Shown: positions 26,819-35,837 of the stretch, piece after piece
Layout of the letters: each line of letters opens with the position of its first letter
How positions within the stretch are numbered: the stretch's first letter is position 1
From: Leeuwenhoekiella aestuarii
GTDB lineage: Bacteria > Bacteroidota > Bacteroidia > Flavobacteriales > Flavobacteriaceae
NCBI RefSeq assembly: GCF_004104055.1
Contig: NZ_QOVJ01000004.1
Coordinates: 287,053 to 351,052, forward strand
Reading direction: 5' to 3'
DNA length: 64,000 nt
Notes under the pieces: model-generated
What the model saw: only the letters and a program-made list of their open reading frames with translations
Databases searched by the model: none
What the model was told of the DNA's origin: nothing
Made by a program: the position numbers and the translations under genes

Positions 26819-26916
26819 TTGTTCTCTATTCTTTATTCTCATGCTAAAAGCTCAGTATCTCATTTCTCAGGTCTAACGTCTCAAGTCTAATTTCTATAGT
26901 CTCACCTCTATCACCT
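26819..26916. repeat. Imperfect 7-bp tandem repeat tract (NNNNTCT)
   Basis: About 14 consecutive 7-bp units, most ending in TCT on the plus strand (for example AGTATCT, CATTTCT, CAGGTCT, AACGTCT, CAAGTCT, AATTTCT, ATAGTCT, CACCTCT). The four variable bases differ, so this is a phased motif rather than a simple copy. It fills the gap between the GH2 stop and the tandem CE12 start; in the mRNA it reads AGA every 7 nt. Confidence 0.75.
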
Positions 26917-29761
26917 ATTCCCTAAAATCAAACCACAAGTTCATCGAGATTCCTTCATCACCGCTTTTGATTCTAATATTTGAAGGCTGACTGCTGGGCC
27001 CTTGTTGTTCCAAAGGTTTAAACGCACGCTGCCCGGGAATTTCATACATAAACGAGATGTTCCCATCCGGAAAACCAGGCTGAAAATGACTGCCTTTAAA
27101 TCCGTTTTTGGCTTCATCGGGTGTAAACAGGCGCAGGAATAACTTATCGCTTTCGCTAAAGACTTTAAAACTGTTATCGCCGGCTTGTAGGTTGCCCCCT
27201 AAGAAATTGGCGTAATAGCCTTTAAACTCTGGATAAACCAGATTCTCAAAACGCTCACCGGTTATGGTTGTGTTGTATTCTTTTTCCCAAATTCCGTACT
27301 CAATACCCTGCAGGCGATTGCGCCAGGTGTGATACGGTCCGCGGCCAAAGAGTGTAATCCCCTCAACCCCTTCTTCCGGGAAATCAAACGTGATCCCAAA
27401 CGTATCGATATCTCCTTCATAAAAAGCGCCGTCAAAACCGCTGCTTCTTCCGGCGTTTTTTAATGCGATGAGTTCCATATGTACGCGGCCATCCGCATAC
27501 ATCGTCCATATGATGTGATCGATTCCCCCATTGTAATCAATACGGCAAACAGCATGTTGACCCTCTTGTGAAAGGGTGACCTTATCAACTTCAGCTTTCA
27601 TCCCAATAGGTTGCGGACCGTTTACAAATGGTATTGAACGCTTTCCATCTTTAATATCGGTGATATAACCAGTTTGGGCATCCAACTGTAGACTTAATGC
27701 TCCTGCACGAAGTGTGACAACGCTACCTTGCCTGCTACCGGTAGCAGCTCGAGTGCTTTCACCAGCATATACAAATTTTTCAGCATAATAATCAGCTTTA
27801 TGAATGGGCCAGGTCCAGGTATAAATCTCGCGACCGTGTGGATCTGTCGCCGTGATCTCCAGCCAATCTCCGTAAAAAAAGTCGGGTGAAACAGGGATCT
27901 GTAGTTTTCGGGTTTCTCCAGGCAAAGCATCGGGCACTTCAATACTACCCGAATCGACGATATGGGTTTCCGTTCCCGGCTGATAGAGGGATTTGGCATC
28001 AGCCTGTATCACGCGATAGTTCATGCTTACCGTATTCAGGTTACTAAACAGGTAGTCATTGGTTACCAAAAAGCTTCCGTCAAAGGTTTCGCTTATGGCT
28101 TTGGGCTTAAATTGTACGGGAGCCCAAACTTCTTTTACGGTATAAAAACTACCCTCTTTCTCACGATGTGGACCTAAAACGCCATCTGCCGCCAAACTGC
28201 CTTTGGAATCAAATTTCTCATCTCCCGTCCAATCAGAACGTAAAACAGCTTCATCTACAAAGGCCCATATAAATCCACCGGCAAACAACGGACTCTCGCT
28301 GTAGTGTTCCCAAAAATCTTTGAGTCCGGCTCCTATCCCGTTATCATAAGTTCCGTGCATAAACTCGGTGGGGAAGAACACATTTTCGCCATTCCCGAAG
28401 CGGTGTACACCGGTTAAATACGTAGGGTAGTGATGCGTATCCCAACCGTTAAAATCAGACCACGGGTGGATCACGATGCGGTTTTGAGGATCGTGCTTGG
28501 CAAACTCGTCGTCCAGTTCATAATTCCAGCCGCCTTCATTTCCCTGATCCCAGATAATTACGGAAGGATGGTTGACATCGCGGTCTACCATCTCTTTGAT
28601 GAGTTGTTTCCCGGTCTCGGTATTATACGGATTTTGCCAGCCTGCGAGTTCGTCTAAGACAAAAAGTCCGAGTGAATCTGCTACTTCCAGAAAGTGATCA
28701 TCGGGCGGATAGTGAAACCGCACAGCATTCATATTCATATCTTTGATCAGGTTCACATCCATCACGCTGATGCGCTTGCTAGTGCTGCGGCCTCCTTCCG
28801 GCCAAAAGCTGTGCCGGTTGATGCCTTTCATTTTGATCTTGGTTCCGTTTACGTAAATCCCGTCCCGCTTTCTAAAATCAAGAGTTCTAAAACCAATGCG
28901 CTCGGTAATCTCGTGAATGGTTTTTCCGTTTTGTTGCAATTGCAGGGTCAAGGTGTACAGATTCGGATTTTCAGGATCCCAGGTTTTGACCTCGTCCCAT
29001 TTAAATTGAATTTCTTCCTCCGCTTTTCCACTCAACTCACGGCTTTGCGCTTCAAATGTTCTACCCGCTCCAGAAAGTGGTTTAATACTTGCCCGAATAC
29101 TAAGTTTTTTAGAGGGATTTGATAATTTTAAAACGGTCTTGAGACCGCCGTTCATTTGGGCATCTACGGCTACGTGATTGATATGCGTTTTCGGCTTGAT
29201 CTCCAACCAAACCGGACGGTAAATTCCACCAAAAAGCCACCAGTCTGCCTTCCGCTCTGCGTTATTCACACTTCCTATTTCAGAGTGTTTCCACACGTGC
29301 ACTTCAAGAAGATTTTCTGCTCCAAATTTTACAAAATCGGTAATATCGTATTCAAACTCGTAAAAACCACCGTGATGTTTAGGACCAACCACTTTTCCAT
29401 TGACGGAAACTTCGGTATCGGTCATCACGCCACCAAAATGTATCGTAACAACTTCCCCCTTTGCAGATGCCGGCACTTCAAAATTAAGCTTATAAAAACC
29501 CTCTTCTTTGCTGGGCTCTTCTTGCTCCAGTTCTTTATACCAGCGGCCGTAAGTATACTCACCAAAACCCTGCAGCTCCCATTGTGAGGGTACCTCGATG
29601 GTAGACCAGCTTCCACTGTTATTCCCTCCCGAAACTTTAAAATCCCAGGTTTTGGGATGTTCAAAATCAGTTCCCGAAAGCCAGATTTTATCAGTTTGCT
29701 GAGCGATACAGCTTATAAAGCTGAAACAGTAAAGACTAAATACAAGAAGATTTTTTTTCAT
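26915..29761 (-). CDS. GH2-family beta-galactosidase-like enzyme (948 aa)
   Basis: Signal sequence 1-20, with FISC (Cys18) a possible lipobox. Full LacZ-type layout: sugar-binding domain (about 30-190, GRWYKELEQEEP, GVMTDTEVSVNGKVVG, WWLFGGIYRPVWLE), Ig-like domain (about 195-295), TIM barrel (about 300-560) and a large C-terminal beta-sandwich (about 690-945, ITLFGRGPYHTWRNRLQG). The acid/base Glu is in WDQGNEGGW (near 407), the nucleophile in FFPTEFMHG (near 465), and the sugar-binding tail HHYPTY is present. Flanked by CE12 esterases, it likely trims beta-galactosyl side chains of RG-I. It is co-directional with, and 9 bp downstream of, the CE12 gene at 29771. Confidence 0.92.
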   Translation of the reverse strand: MKKNLLVFSLYCFSFISCIAQQTDKIWLSGTDFEHPKTWDFKVSGGNNSGSWSTIEVPSQWELQGFGEYTYGRWYKELEQEEPSKEEGFYKLNFEVPASAKGEVVTIHFGGVMTDTEVSVNGKVVGPKHHGGFYEFEYDITDFVKFGAENLLEVHVWKHSEIGSVNNAERKADWWLFGGIYRPVWLEIKPKTHINHVAVDAQMNGGLKTVLKLSNPSKKLSIRASIKPLSGAGRTFEAQSRELSGKAEEEIQFKWDEVKTWDPENPNLYTLTLQLQQNGKTIHEITERIGFRTLDFRKRDGIYVNGTKIKMKGINRHSFWPEGGRSTSKRISVMDVNLIKDMNMNAVRFHYPPDDHFLEVADSLGLFVLDELAGWQNPYNTETGKQLIKEMVDRDVNHPSVIIWDQGNEGGWNYELDDEFAKHDPQNRIVIHPWSDFNGWDTHHYPTYLTGVHRFGNGENVFFPTEFMHGTYDNGIGAGLKDFWEHYSESPLFAGGFIWAFVDEAVLRSDWTGDEKFDSKGSLAADGVLGPHREKEGSFYTVKEVWAPVQFKPKAISETFDGSFLVTNDYLFSNLNTVSMNYRVIQADAKSLYQPGTETHIVDSGSIEVPDALPGETRKLQIPVSPDFFYGDWLEITATDPHGREIYTWTWPIHKADYYAEKFVYAGESTRAATGSRQGSVVTLRAGALSLQLDAQTGYITDIKDGKRSIPFVNGPQPIGMKAEVDKVTLSQEGQHAVCRIDYNGGIDHIIWTMYADGRVHMELIALKNAGRSSGFDGAFYEGDIDTFGITFDFPEEGVEGITLFGRGPYHTWRNRLQGIEYGIWEKEYNTTITGERFENLVYPEFKGYYANFLGGNLQAGDNSFKVFSESDKLFLRLFTPDEAKNGFKGSHFQPGFPDGNISFMYEIPGQRAFKPLEQQGPSSQPSNIRIKSGDEGISMNLWFDFRE

Positions 29762-29770
29762 AAGTGTTGT

Positions 29771-31051
29771 TTAATTACCGTCTGGTTTTTCAATTTGAAA
29801 ACGACTGCTAAACGGTATCGTATAGCTGCCTGCAGAGTTAGGTTGAGAAGGATTGTAGTCAGGGGTTTCCGAAGCAATATATTTTTTCAATTCAGAGTCC
29901 GAATTTCTAATAGCATTTGCCACAGCAAGCGCGATCTCGTTTGCTCCAAAGTTGCTAAAATGCGTGTTATCTTCCAGATCCTGTGTTTGCCCCGGAAAAA
30001 TATTTGCTGCGTACTGCACAAAGGCTTTTCTGGAAAGTTGCGGCCCCCAGGCTTCATACATCTGGGTCGTTATCTGAGTTAAGTCTATCAAAGTAACGCC
30101 TTCATTCTCTGCTACTTTACGCATCGCATCGGGAAAATCACCATGCGTTGGTTTTAAGTTTTTACCGTCAAAAGACCTGCGTTGTGTAGGAGAGATGAGT
30201 ATGGGAGTAGCTTCTTTCTCTTTGATACGCTTAATAAAATCGGTCATGATTTCAGTGTATAACCCCCAGGCACCAGTGCCTTCGCCTTTGATCTTTTCGT
30301 CATTATGACCAAATTCAATGATCACAAAATCTCCGGGTTTAAGCCGACTTAAGATCTTGTCAATTCTGCTTCCTCTAAAGGATGCCAGAGATGCTCCCGA
30401 AGAAGCCTGATTAGAGACCGCAATGTTATCATCTAAATATGCAGTTATGAATTGCCCCCAGGAAGCCCAGGGCTCCACATCCTGATTGGTAACGGTAGAA
30501 TCCCCTGCTAAAAACAAGGTTTTCAAACCATTAACTTGTTCTATTTTCAAAGATTCAAGAATACTGTTTCCTAAAAATTCAAGGGTGAGCTTGTGATCCC
30601 AGTCTAATTTACCCAACTCGCGATCTTTAAGAGCAACATCGTATCCCTGAGCTATTTTAGAGTTGAAAACATTCACCACAAAACTGGTCGTAATACGCTT
30701 ATGGGAATCTATTTTTAATCGCGGAATAAACAGGCGCTTCGATTCAGCTTTTACCGTCGTTTCAGTGTTCTTTCCTGAAAGGATAAGGGTCACTTTATAG
30801 GTTCCTTCCGGCAGGTTTACAGAAAAATAAATAGGCCCGGAAGCTAGCAAACCTTGCTTCACAAATGAAGTTTTATAAGCGGTCCCAAAATCAAAACCAT
30901 ACCCAATTGCGGCGTTATACGGTAACGTGCTTGTCAGGTGGATCCCAGCTTCTGAAGTTTTTTGCGAACTAAAATTAAATGCGTAATCGGTTGTATTCTG
31001 GGAAAAACAGGTCCCAATTATTAAGAATATAAACCAGCAAATATTACGCAT
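29771..31051 (-). CDS. CE12-like rhamnogalacturonan acetylesterase with N-terminal beta-domain
   Basis: 426 residues. Signal peptide about 1-18. Residues about 20-165 form a beta-rich domain of a kind often preceding RG acetylesterases (FNFSSQKTSEAGIHL, GYGFDFGT, VNLPEGTYKVTLILSG). The SGNH domain runs about 178-410: FLAGDSTVTNQ (Ser), NQASSGASLASF, VIIEFGHNDEKI and DNTHFSNFGA (catalytic Asp/His). It removes acetyl esters from rhamnogalacturonan. It heads the minus-strand block CE12, GH2, tandem CE12, which is probably one transcript since gaps are short. Its organisation differs from that of the tandem CE12 protein, so the two are probably not redundant. Confidence 0.88.
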   Translation of the reverse strand: MRNICWFIFLIIGTCFSQNTTDYAFNFSSQKTSEAGIHLTSTLPYNAAIGYGFDFGTAYKTSFVKQGLLASGPIYFSVNLPEGTYKVTLILSGKNTETTVKAESKRLFIPRLKIDSHKRITTSFVVNVFNSKIAQGYDVALKDRELGKLDWDHKLTLEFLGNSILESLKIEQVNGLKTLFLAGDSTVTNQDVEPWASWGQFITAYLDDNIAVSNQASSGASLASFRGSRIDKILSRLKPGDFVIIEFGHNDEKIKGEGTGAWGLYTEIMTDFIKRIKEKEATPILISPTQRRSFDGKNLKPTHGDFPDAMRKVAENEGVTLIDLTQITTQMYEAWGPQLSRKAFVQYAANIFPGQTQDLEDNTHFSNFGANEIALAVANAIRNSDSELKKYIASETPDYNPSQPNSAGSYTIPFSSRFQIEKPDGN

Positions 31052-31151
31052 TTCGTTGAAATTTCAAGATTTGCTTTAAAAATACAATATGGTATAGAAA
31101 GTACTATCCTGCACTATGATGATATACCTATTTATATAGCTTTATAAGACT

Positions 31152-32198
31152 CTAGACTGAATTGCGTTCTATGTACTTAAAGACGTTTTTCACTTGCTCC
31201 TTCTTATTTTTTAAAACCATATAGGCAGCGGTCTCGCCCATAGCCTTAAAATCAGTACTGATCACTGTTATTCCCAGCAATTCTTTTAAGGGAGTTTCAT
31301 TATAAGAAATCACCCCGATATCTTCACCCATCACGAGATTACGACTGCGTATCTGACGAACGAGGTTAACAAGGTCCATTTCTTCAATAGTGATATAGAC
31401 ATCTTTACCCTCAAACTCCATATCATCATAAATCTCATTGAGCACTTCGTACTCAAAATCATAGTTCATACAAAATTGCCTAAACCCATGTAATATTCGT
31501 CGCGGATAGGGATGGATCAATTTTTCCGGATAAACCAGAATCAGGCGGTCGTACTTCTTGAGTTTTGCTATCCCTTCTATAAGGGCATTGTAGATATCTT
31601 CTTTAAAATCCTGATAGATTGACCCGTAATTCCCTTTGATCTCTGGTTTGGTATTGTCTACCATTAACAATTGGTCTTTCGGTATCAGCTCAATGGCTTT
31701 TAAAACTTCAGGAGTAAAACTCACATGGTTGAGGTTGTTATCTTTAAAATGCGGCATGATAAAGTAATAGTTATAAGCGCCGATATTCTTCTCGATAGCG
31801 TTGACAAACAAAGACTCTTCGCAATGATAAATAGATAGGTTTACGTGAGCATTTACACCCAGGGTATTTACAAAATGATTGTAAATGATCATCTTATAAG
31901 AACTGGGTTTATTAATCAGAAAAAAAACATTGATCTTCGATATCAATTCAGTTTTTGCAGTGTAATACCCCTTCCCTTTTACCGAGATGATCACCTTGCG
32001 TTGTTTAAGAATTTTATAGGCTTTTTCTACAGTATCTCTGCTTAAATAAGCGGCTTCACTCAGCTCATTTATAGAAGGGATTTTTGCCCCAACTTTTAAT
32101 TTTCCCTTGGCAACATCATCTATAATAGAATCAACAATTTGCTTGTATTTAGGTATTCTGGATTCTTCATTGATTTTAATTTCAACATTCTGAGACAT
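31152..32198 (-). CDS. GntR-family regulator with LacI-like sensor domain (candidate rhamnose regulator)
   Basis: 348 residues from the ATG at 32198; a longer frame from 32243 would extend into the divergent promoter region. N-terminal GntR winged helix-turn-helix, about 15-80 (RIPKYKQIVDSI, INELSEAAYLSRDTVEKAYK). The rest, about 90-345, resembles a periplasmic-binding-protein/LacI-like ligand domain (GEDIGVISYNETPLKELL; ISTDFKAMGETAAYMVL). It is divergent from the rhamnose operon, with about 150 bp between the starts, so I infer that it represses that operon and releases DNA on binding rhamnose or a derivative. The inference rests on position only. Confidence 0.85.
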   Translation of the reverse strand: MSQNVEIKINEESRIPKYKQIVDSIIDDVAKGKLKVGAKIPSINELSEAAYLSRDTVEKAYKILKQRKVIISVKGKGYYTAKTELISKINVFFLINKPSSYKMIIYNHFVNTLGVNAHVNLSIYHCEESLFVNAIEKNIGAYNYYFIMPHFKDNNLNHVSFTPEVLKAIELIPKDQLLMVDNTKPEIKGNYGSIYQDFKEDIYNALIEGIAKLKKYDRLILVYPEKLIHPYPRRILHGFRQFCMNYDFEYEVLNEIYDDMEFEGKDVYITIEEMDLVNLVRQIRSRNLVMGEDIGVISYNETPLKELLGITVISTDFKAMGETAAYMVLKNKKEQVKNVFKYIERNSV

Positions 32199-32309
32199 AT
32201 TTAGAGAAGTATCTGTTTGTTTGTGTTTGGTAAATCTAATCAAAAGAAAAACGTATTAAAACAAATATGTTGCAGTACAGCACAGGATGGCTTCCTTCTC
32301 GTTAACATA

Positions 32310-32317
32310 TAATTTTG
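32310..32317 (+). promoter_or_regulatory. Predicted Bacteroidota-type -7 promoter box of the rhamnose operon
   Basis: TAATTTTG fits the TAnnTTTG box of the Bacteroidota housekeeping sigma factor. Transcription would start near 32324, leaving about 26 nt before the ATG at 32350. This supports that start over the in-frame ATG at 32287, which lies upstream of the box. No clear -33 TTG was found at the best spacing. Confidence 0.4.
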
Positions 32318-32349
32318 AGAACAGATGCTTTAACCTTTACAAACTAAAA

Positions 32350-34446
32350 ATGGAAAAAACTTTTAGCCACGTAGATTATCTTTGGGATGAACAAAAAGCT
32401 GCAGAATTAGGTGACGATCAGGTTGCTCTTTTTCTCTATCGTTCAAACATCCTTGGCGCAGATTTAAGAATTACAAATTATGGCGGCGGAAATACCAGCT
32501 GCAAAACCATAGAGAAAGATCCACTTACCAATGAAGATGTTGAAGTGATGTGGGTAAAAGGTTCTGGGGGAGATATCGGTACACTAACCAGACAAGGCAT
32601 TGCAGGTTTATATACAGAGCGTCTGAGAAACCTTAAAAATGTGTATGGTGGGCTTGAAGATGAAGATCGTATGGTAGGACTTTTTAACCACTGTATTTAC
32701 GATCTGGATTCTAAAGCACCATCTATAGATACCCCACTCCACGGATTACTTCCTTTTAAACATATAGATCACCTGCACCCTGATGCCTTGATCGCAATTG
32801 CAGCTGCAGCAGACAGTGAGCAAGTGACTAAAGAAATTTGGGGAGATACTATGGGTTGGGTGCCTTGGCAACGTCCTGGTTTTGACTTGGGACTTCAACT
32901 GGAAAAATGCCTGAACGAAAACCCGGGTATTCGTGGGATCGTTTTAGGGAGTCACGGCTTGTTTACTTGGGGAGATACCTCTTACGAATGCTACATCAAC
33001 AGTCTTGAAGTTATCGAAAAAGCTTCTTCTTATATCGAAGAAAAAGTAAAAGAAAAAGGCAGTGTTTTTGGCGGCGAAAAAGTGGTGAGTTTACCTATAG
33101 GAAAACGCAAAGATCAGGCAGCCAAGTTAATGCCTCTTTTAAGAGGTTTAGCCTCTTCTGAAAATAGAATGATTGGTCATTTTACAGATACTGAAACGGT
33201 GATGCAGTTCATCAACAGCAATGATCTGGAACGCCTTGCACCTATGGGAACTTCATGTCCTGATCATTTTTTACGAACTAAAATTCAGCCGTTAATTCTC
33301 AATCTGCATAAAGATGATGACCTGGACGATACGGAAGCCGTTTTGGAAAAACTGAAACCTTCTTTTGAAAAGTACCGTCAGGAATATAAAGACTATTACG
33401 AAAATTGCAAGCATGACAACAGCCCGGCAATGCGTGACCCTAATCCGGTGATCATAATATATCCGGGGGTGGGTATGTTCAGCTTTGCTAAAAACAAGCA
33501 GACTACACGAGTAGCAAGCGAATTCTATATCAATGCGATCAATGTGATGCGGGGTGCAGAAGCTATTACGAGCTATACGTCTCTTCCGCGTCAGGAAGCC
33601 TTTGATATTGAATACTGGCTTCTGGAAGAAGCAAAACTGCAACGCATGCCAAAAGAACAACCGCTTTCCCGTAAAGTGGCAATTGTAACCGGTGCTGCCG
33701 GTGGTATTGGTAAAGCGATTGCAAATAAACTGGTCGCAGAAGGTGCCAATGTGGTACTTACTGATATGAGCAAAGAAGCTTTACAAGAAGCAGTTGCTAC
33801 TTACAAGAAAGATCAGGTCGCCGGTGCTGTCTGTGACGTGACTAACCAGAATGCAATTGAAAATGCCTATAAAGATGCCTGTCTTGCTTTTGGTGGTGTA
33901 GATATCGTGATTCACTCTGCAGGGCTTGCAATCTCTAAACCTTTAGAAGATACTACTCAAAAAGATTGGGATCTACTTCAGGATGTCCTGGTAAAAGGAC
34001 AGTTCCTCATGGCCCAGGAAGGTGTTGCCATAATGCGCAAACAAGGTCTGGGTGGTGATATTGTAAATATCGCCAGTAAAAACGGACTCGTTTCAGGACC
34101 TAACAATGTAGGGTACGGTACGGCTAAAGCTGCACAGCAACACATGACACGTTTGCTGGCTGCTGAATTAGGACCCGATAAAATACGAGTGAACACCGTG
34201 AATCCGGATGGGGTTATCGTAGGTAGCAAAATCTGGGAAGGTGCCTGGGCAGAAGGCCGCGCCAAGGCCTATGGTATTGAAGTTAAAGACTTACCTGCTC
34301 ATTATGCAAAACGCAATTTACTGAACGAGATCATCCTGCCAGATGATATTGCAGAAGGTGTTTTTGCATGTGTGGGAGTACTTCTTAAAAGTACGGGTAA
34401 TACCATCAATGTAGACGGGGGTATGGCCAATGCTTTTGTACGCTAA
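32350..34446 (+). CDS. rhaEW: Bifunctional rhamnulose-1-phosphate aldolase / L-lactaldehyde dehydrogenase
   Basis: 698 residues from the ATG at 32350. The N-terminal half, about 1-430, is a class II aldolase domain (GGGNTSCKTIEKDP; DTPLHGLLPFKHIDHLHPDAL with the metal-binding histidines; GSHGLFTWG). The C-terminal half, about 440-698, is a short-chain dehydrogenase: NAD-binding TGAAGGIGKAIA, NIASKNGLVSGPNNVGYGTAKAA with the Tyr-x3-Lys pair. The fusion splits L-rhamnulose-1-phosphate into DHAP and L-lactaldehyde and oxidises the aldehyde to L-lactate. It begins the operon and is followed by isomerase, kinase and L-lactate dehydrogenase, which completes the route to pyruvate. Confidence 0.94.
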   Translation: MEKTFSHVDYLWDEQKAAELGDDQVALFLYRSNILGADLRITNYGGGNTSCKTIEKDPLTNEDVEVMWVKGSGGDIGTLTRQGIAGLYTERLRNLKNVYGGLEDEDRMVGLFNHCIYDLDSKAPSIDTPLHGLLPFKHIDHLHPDALIAIAAAADSEQVTKEIWGDTMGWVPWQRPGFDLGLQLEKCLNENPGIRGIVLGSHGLFTWGDTSYECYINSLEVIEKASSYIEEKVKEKGSVFGGEKVVSLPIGKRKDQAAKLMPLLRGLASSENRMIGHFTDTETVMQFINSNDLERLAPMGTSCPDHFLRTKIQPLILNLHKDDDLDDTEAVLEKLKPSFEKYRQEYKDYYENCKHDNSPAMRDPNPVIIIYPGVGMFSFAKNKQTTRVASEFYINAINVMRGAEAITSYTSLPRQEAFDIEYWLLEEAKLQRMPKEQPLSRKVAIVTGAAGGIGKAIANKLVAEGANVVLTDMSKEALQEAVATYKKDQVAGAVCDVTNQNAIENAYKDACLAFGGVDIVIHSAGLAISKPLEDTTQKDWDLLQDVLVKGQFLMAQEGVAIMRKQGLGGDIVNIASKNGLVSGPNNVGYGTAKAAQQHMTRLLAAELGPDKIRVNTVNPDGVIVGSKIWEGAWAEGRAKAYGIEVKDLPAHYAKRNLLNEIILPDDIAEGVFACVGVLLKSTGNTINVDGGMANAFVR

Positions 34447-34471
34447 TTTTAATTGAATGGTTTAAGATTAA

Positions 34472-34510
34472 CAGAAACTCCGGTGTCTTTGAAGATTCCG
34501 GAAGTTTCTG
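34472..34510 (+). other. Intergenic hairpin between rhaEW and the isomerase gene
   Basis: Inverted repeat with arms CAGAAACTCCGG (34472-34483) and, from 34498, CCGGAAGTTTCTG, broken by one bulged base, with a 14-nt loop. There is no T run after it, so it is more likely an mRNA processing or stability element, or a partial attenuator, than a full terminator. Confidence 0.5.
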
Positions 34511-34538
34511 CTAATTTTCAGCATCCTAAAATCCGGTT

Positions 34539-35819
34539 ATGAAAATTCAAAAACAACAACTCGAAGACCTGAATAAATCAGGAATTTCAGATCATAAAAC
34601 TAAATTTGATTTTCTCACTCAATCGTTGTCAAAAGACGGTACAGATGTAGAAAACATCATCAATAAACTAGCCGAATTTCAAGTAGCCATACCCAGTTGG
34701 GCGTTGGGTGCCGGAGGAACACGCTTCGGAAGATTCTCTTACGGGGGTGAACCGGCTTCTTTAGAGCAAAAGATTGAAGACATTGGCTTGATTCACAGCC
34801 TTACTCAGACCGCCGGGGCTGTTTCCCTTCACATTCCCTGGGATGTACCTAATGATTACCAGGCGATCAAAGAGCTTGCTGCGCTTAACAAGATCAAGTT
34901 TGATGCGGTGAATAGCAACACCTTTCAGGATCAAAAAGATCAAAAGGAAACCTATAAATACGGTTCGCTGAGTAATACCAGTGCAGCGGTACGGGAGCAA
35001 GCGATTGCACACAATAAAGAGGTGATTGAAATTGGTAACAAACTGGGCTCTAAAAGTCTTACCGTTTGGTTAGCAGACGGAGCTTCATTCCCGGGGCAGA
35101 ACAATTTTCAAACAGCTTTAACCCACACCCAAAACAGCCTGATAGACATTTATGAAGATATGCCTGCAGACTGGAAAATGTTCATCGAGTATAAACCGTA
35201 TGAGCCTTATTTCTACAGTACGGTTATTCAGGATTGGGGTACTTCACTAATGTTAGCAAACGGTTGCGGTGAACGCGCCTATACCTTAGTTGATTTGGGG
35301 CACCACTTACCGAATACCAATATTGAACAGATCGTTTCAATTTTAATGCTGAAAGGTAAACTGGGAGGCTTCCATTTTAACGAAAGTAAATATGGGGATG
35401 ATGACATCACCGTAGGGAGCATTAAGCCCTATGCCTTGTTTCTTATTTTTAACGAACTCGTGTACGGCATGCAAAACAATCCACAAAACCCGGAATTGGG
35501 TTGGATGATCGATGCGAGCCACAACCTTAAAGATCCGTTAGAAGATTTAATTCAGTCATTAGAGGCGATCCAGGAAGCCTATGCCAAGGCGTTATTGATC
35601 GATCAGAATGCTTTACGAGCTGCACAGGAAGCACATGATGTAACACGTTGCCAGGAGATTTTGCAGGAAGCCTATCGTACCGATGTAAGACCGCTCGTAC
35701 GGGAAGCCCGTTTACAAACCGGTGGGGTGATCAATCCTATTGCTGCCTACCGAAAACTGGAAGTACGCGAGCAACTGATCAAAGAGCGGGGTAAGAACAC
35801 CATCGCTACAGGACTTTAA
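34539..35819 (+). CDS. rhaI: L-rhamnose isomerase (RhaI / xylose-isomerase-like type)
   Basis: 426 residues, the usual length of the Pseudomonas/Bacteroidota type L-rhamnose isomerase rather than E. coli RhaA. Typical segments: FQVAIPSWALGAGGTRFGRF near the N-terminus, SLHIPWDVPNDY, then the metal-site parts MFIEYKPYEPYFYST (Glu), TLVDLGHHLP (Asp and His) and GGFHFNESKYGDDD. It converts L-rhamnose to L-rhamnulose in the cytoplasm, the first step of the pathway. It is second in the operon, with a hairpin in the 92-bp gap before it. The kinase follows 18 bp downstream. Confidence 0.93.
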   Translation: MKIQKQQLEDLNKSGISDHKTKFDFLTQSLSKDGTDVENIINKLAEFQVAIPSWALGAGGTRFGRFSYGGEPASLEQKIEDIGLIHSLTQTAGAVSLHIPWDVPNDYQAIKELAALNKIKFDAVNSNTFQDQKDQKETYKYGSLSNTSAAVREQAIAHNKEVIEIGNKLGSKSLTVWLADGASFPGQNNFQTALTHTQNSLIDIYEDMPADWKMFIEYKPYEPYFYSTVIQDWGTSLMLANGCGERAYTLVDLGHHLPNTNIEQIVSILMLKGKLGGFHFNESKYGDDDITVGSIKPYALFLIFNELVYGMQNNPQNPELGWMIDASHNLKDPLEDLIQSLEAIQEAYAKALLIDQNALRAAQEAHDVTRCQEILQEAYRTDVRPLVREARLQTGGVINPIAAYRKLEVREQLIKERGKNTIATGL

Positions 35820-35837
35820 TTCCGAAAGAAGCAGTTG

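Noticed and set aside
32287..32349. Upstream start for the rhamnulose aldolase fusion
   Set aside because: The extra residues are unlike the family N-terminus, and a predicted promoter box lies downstream of this start.
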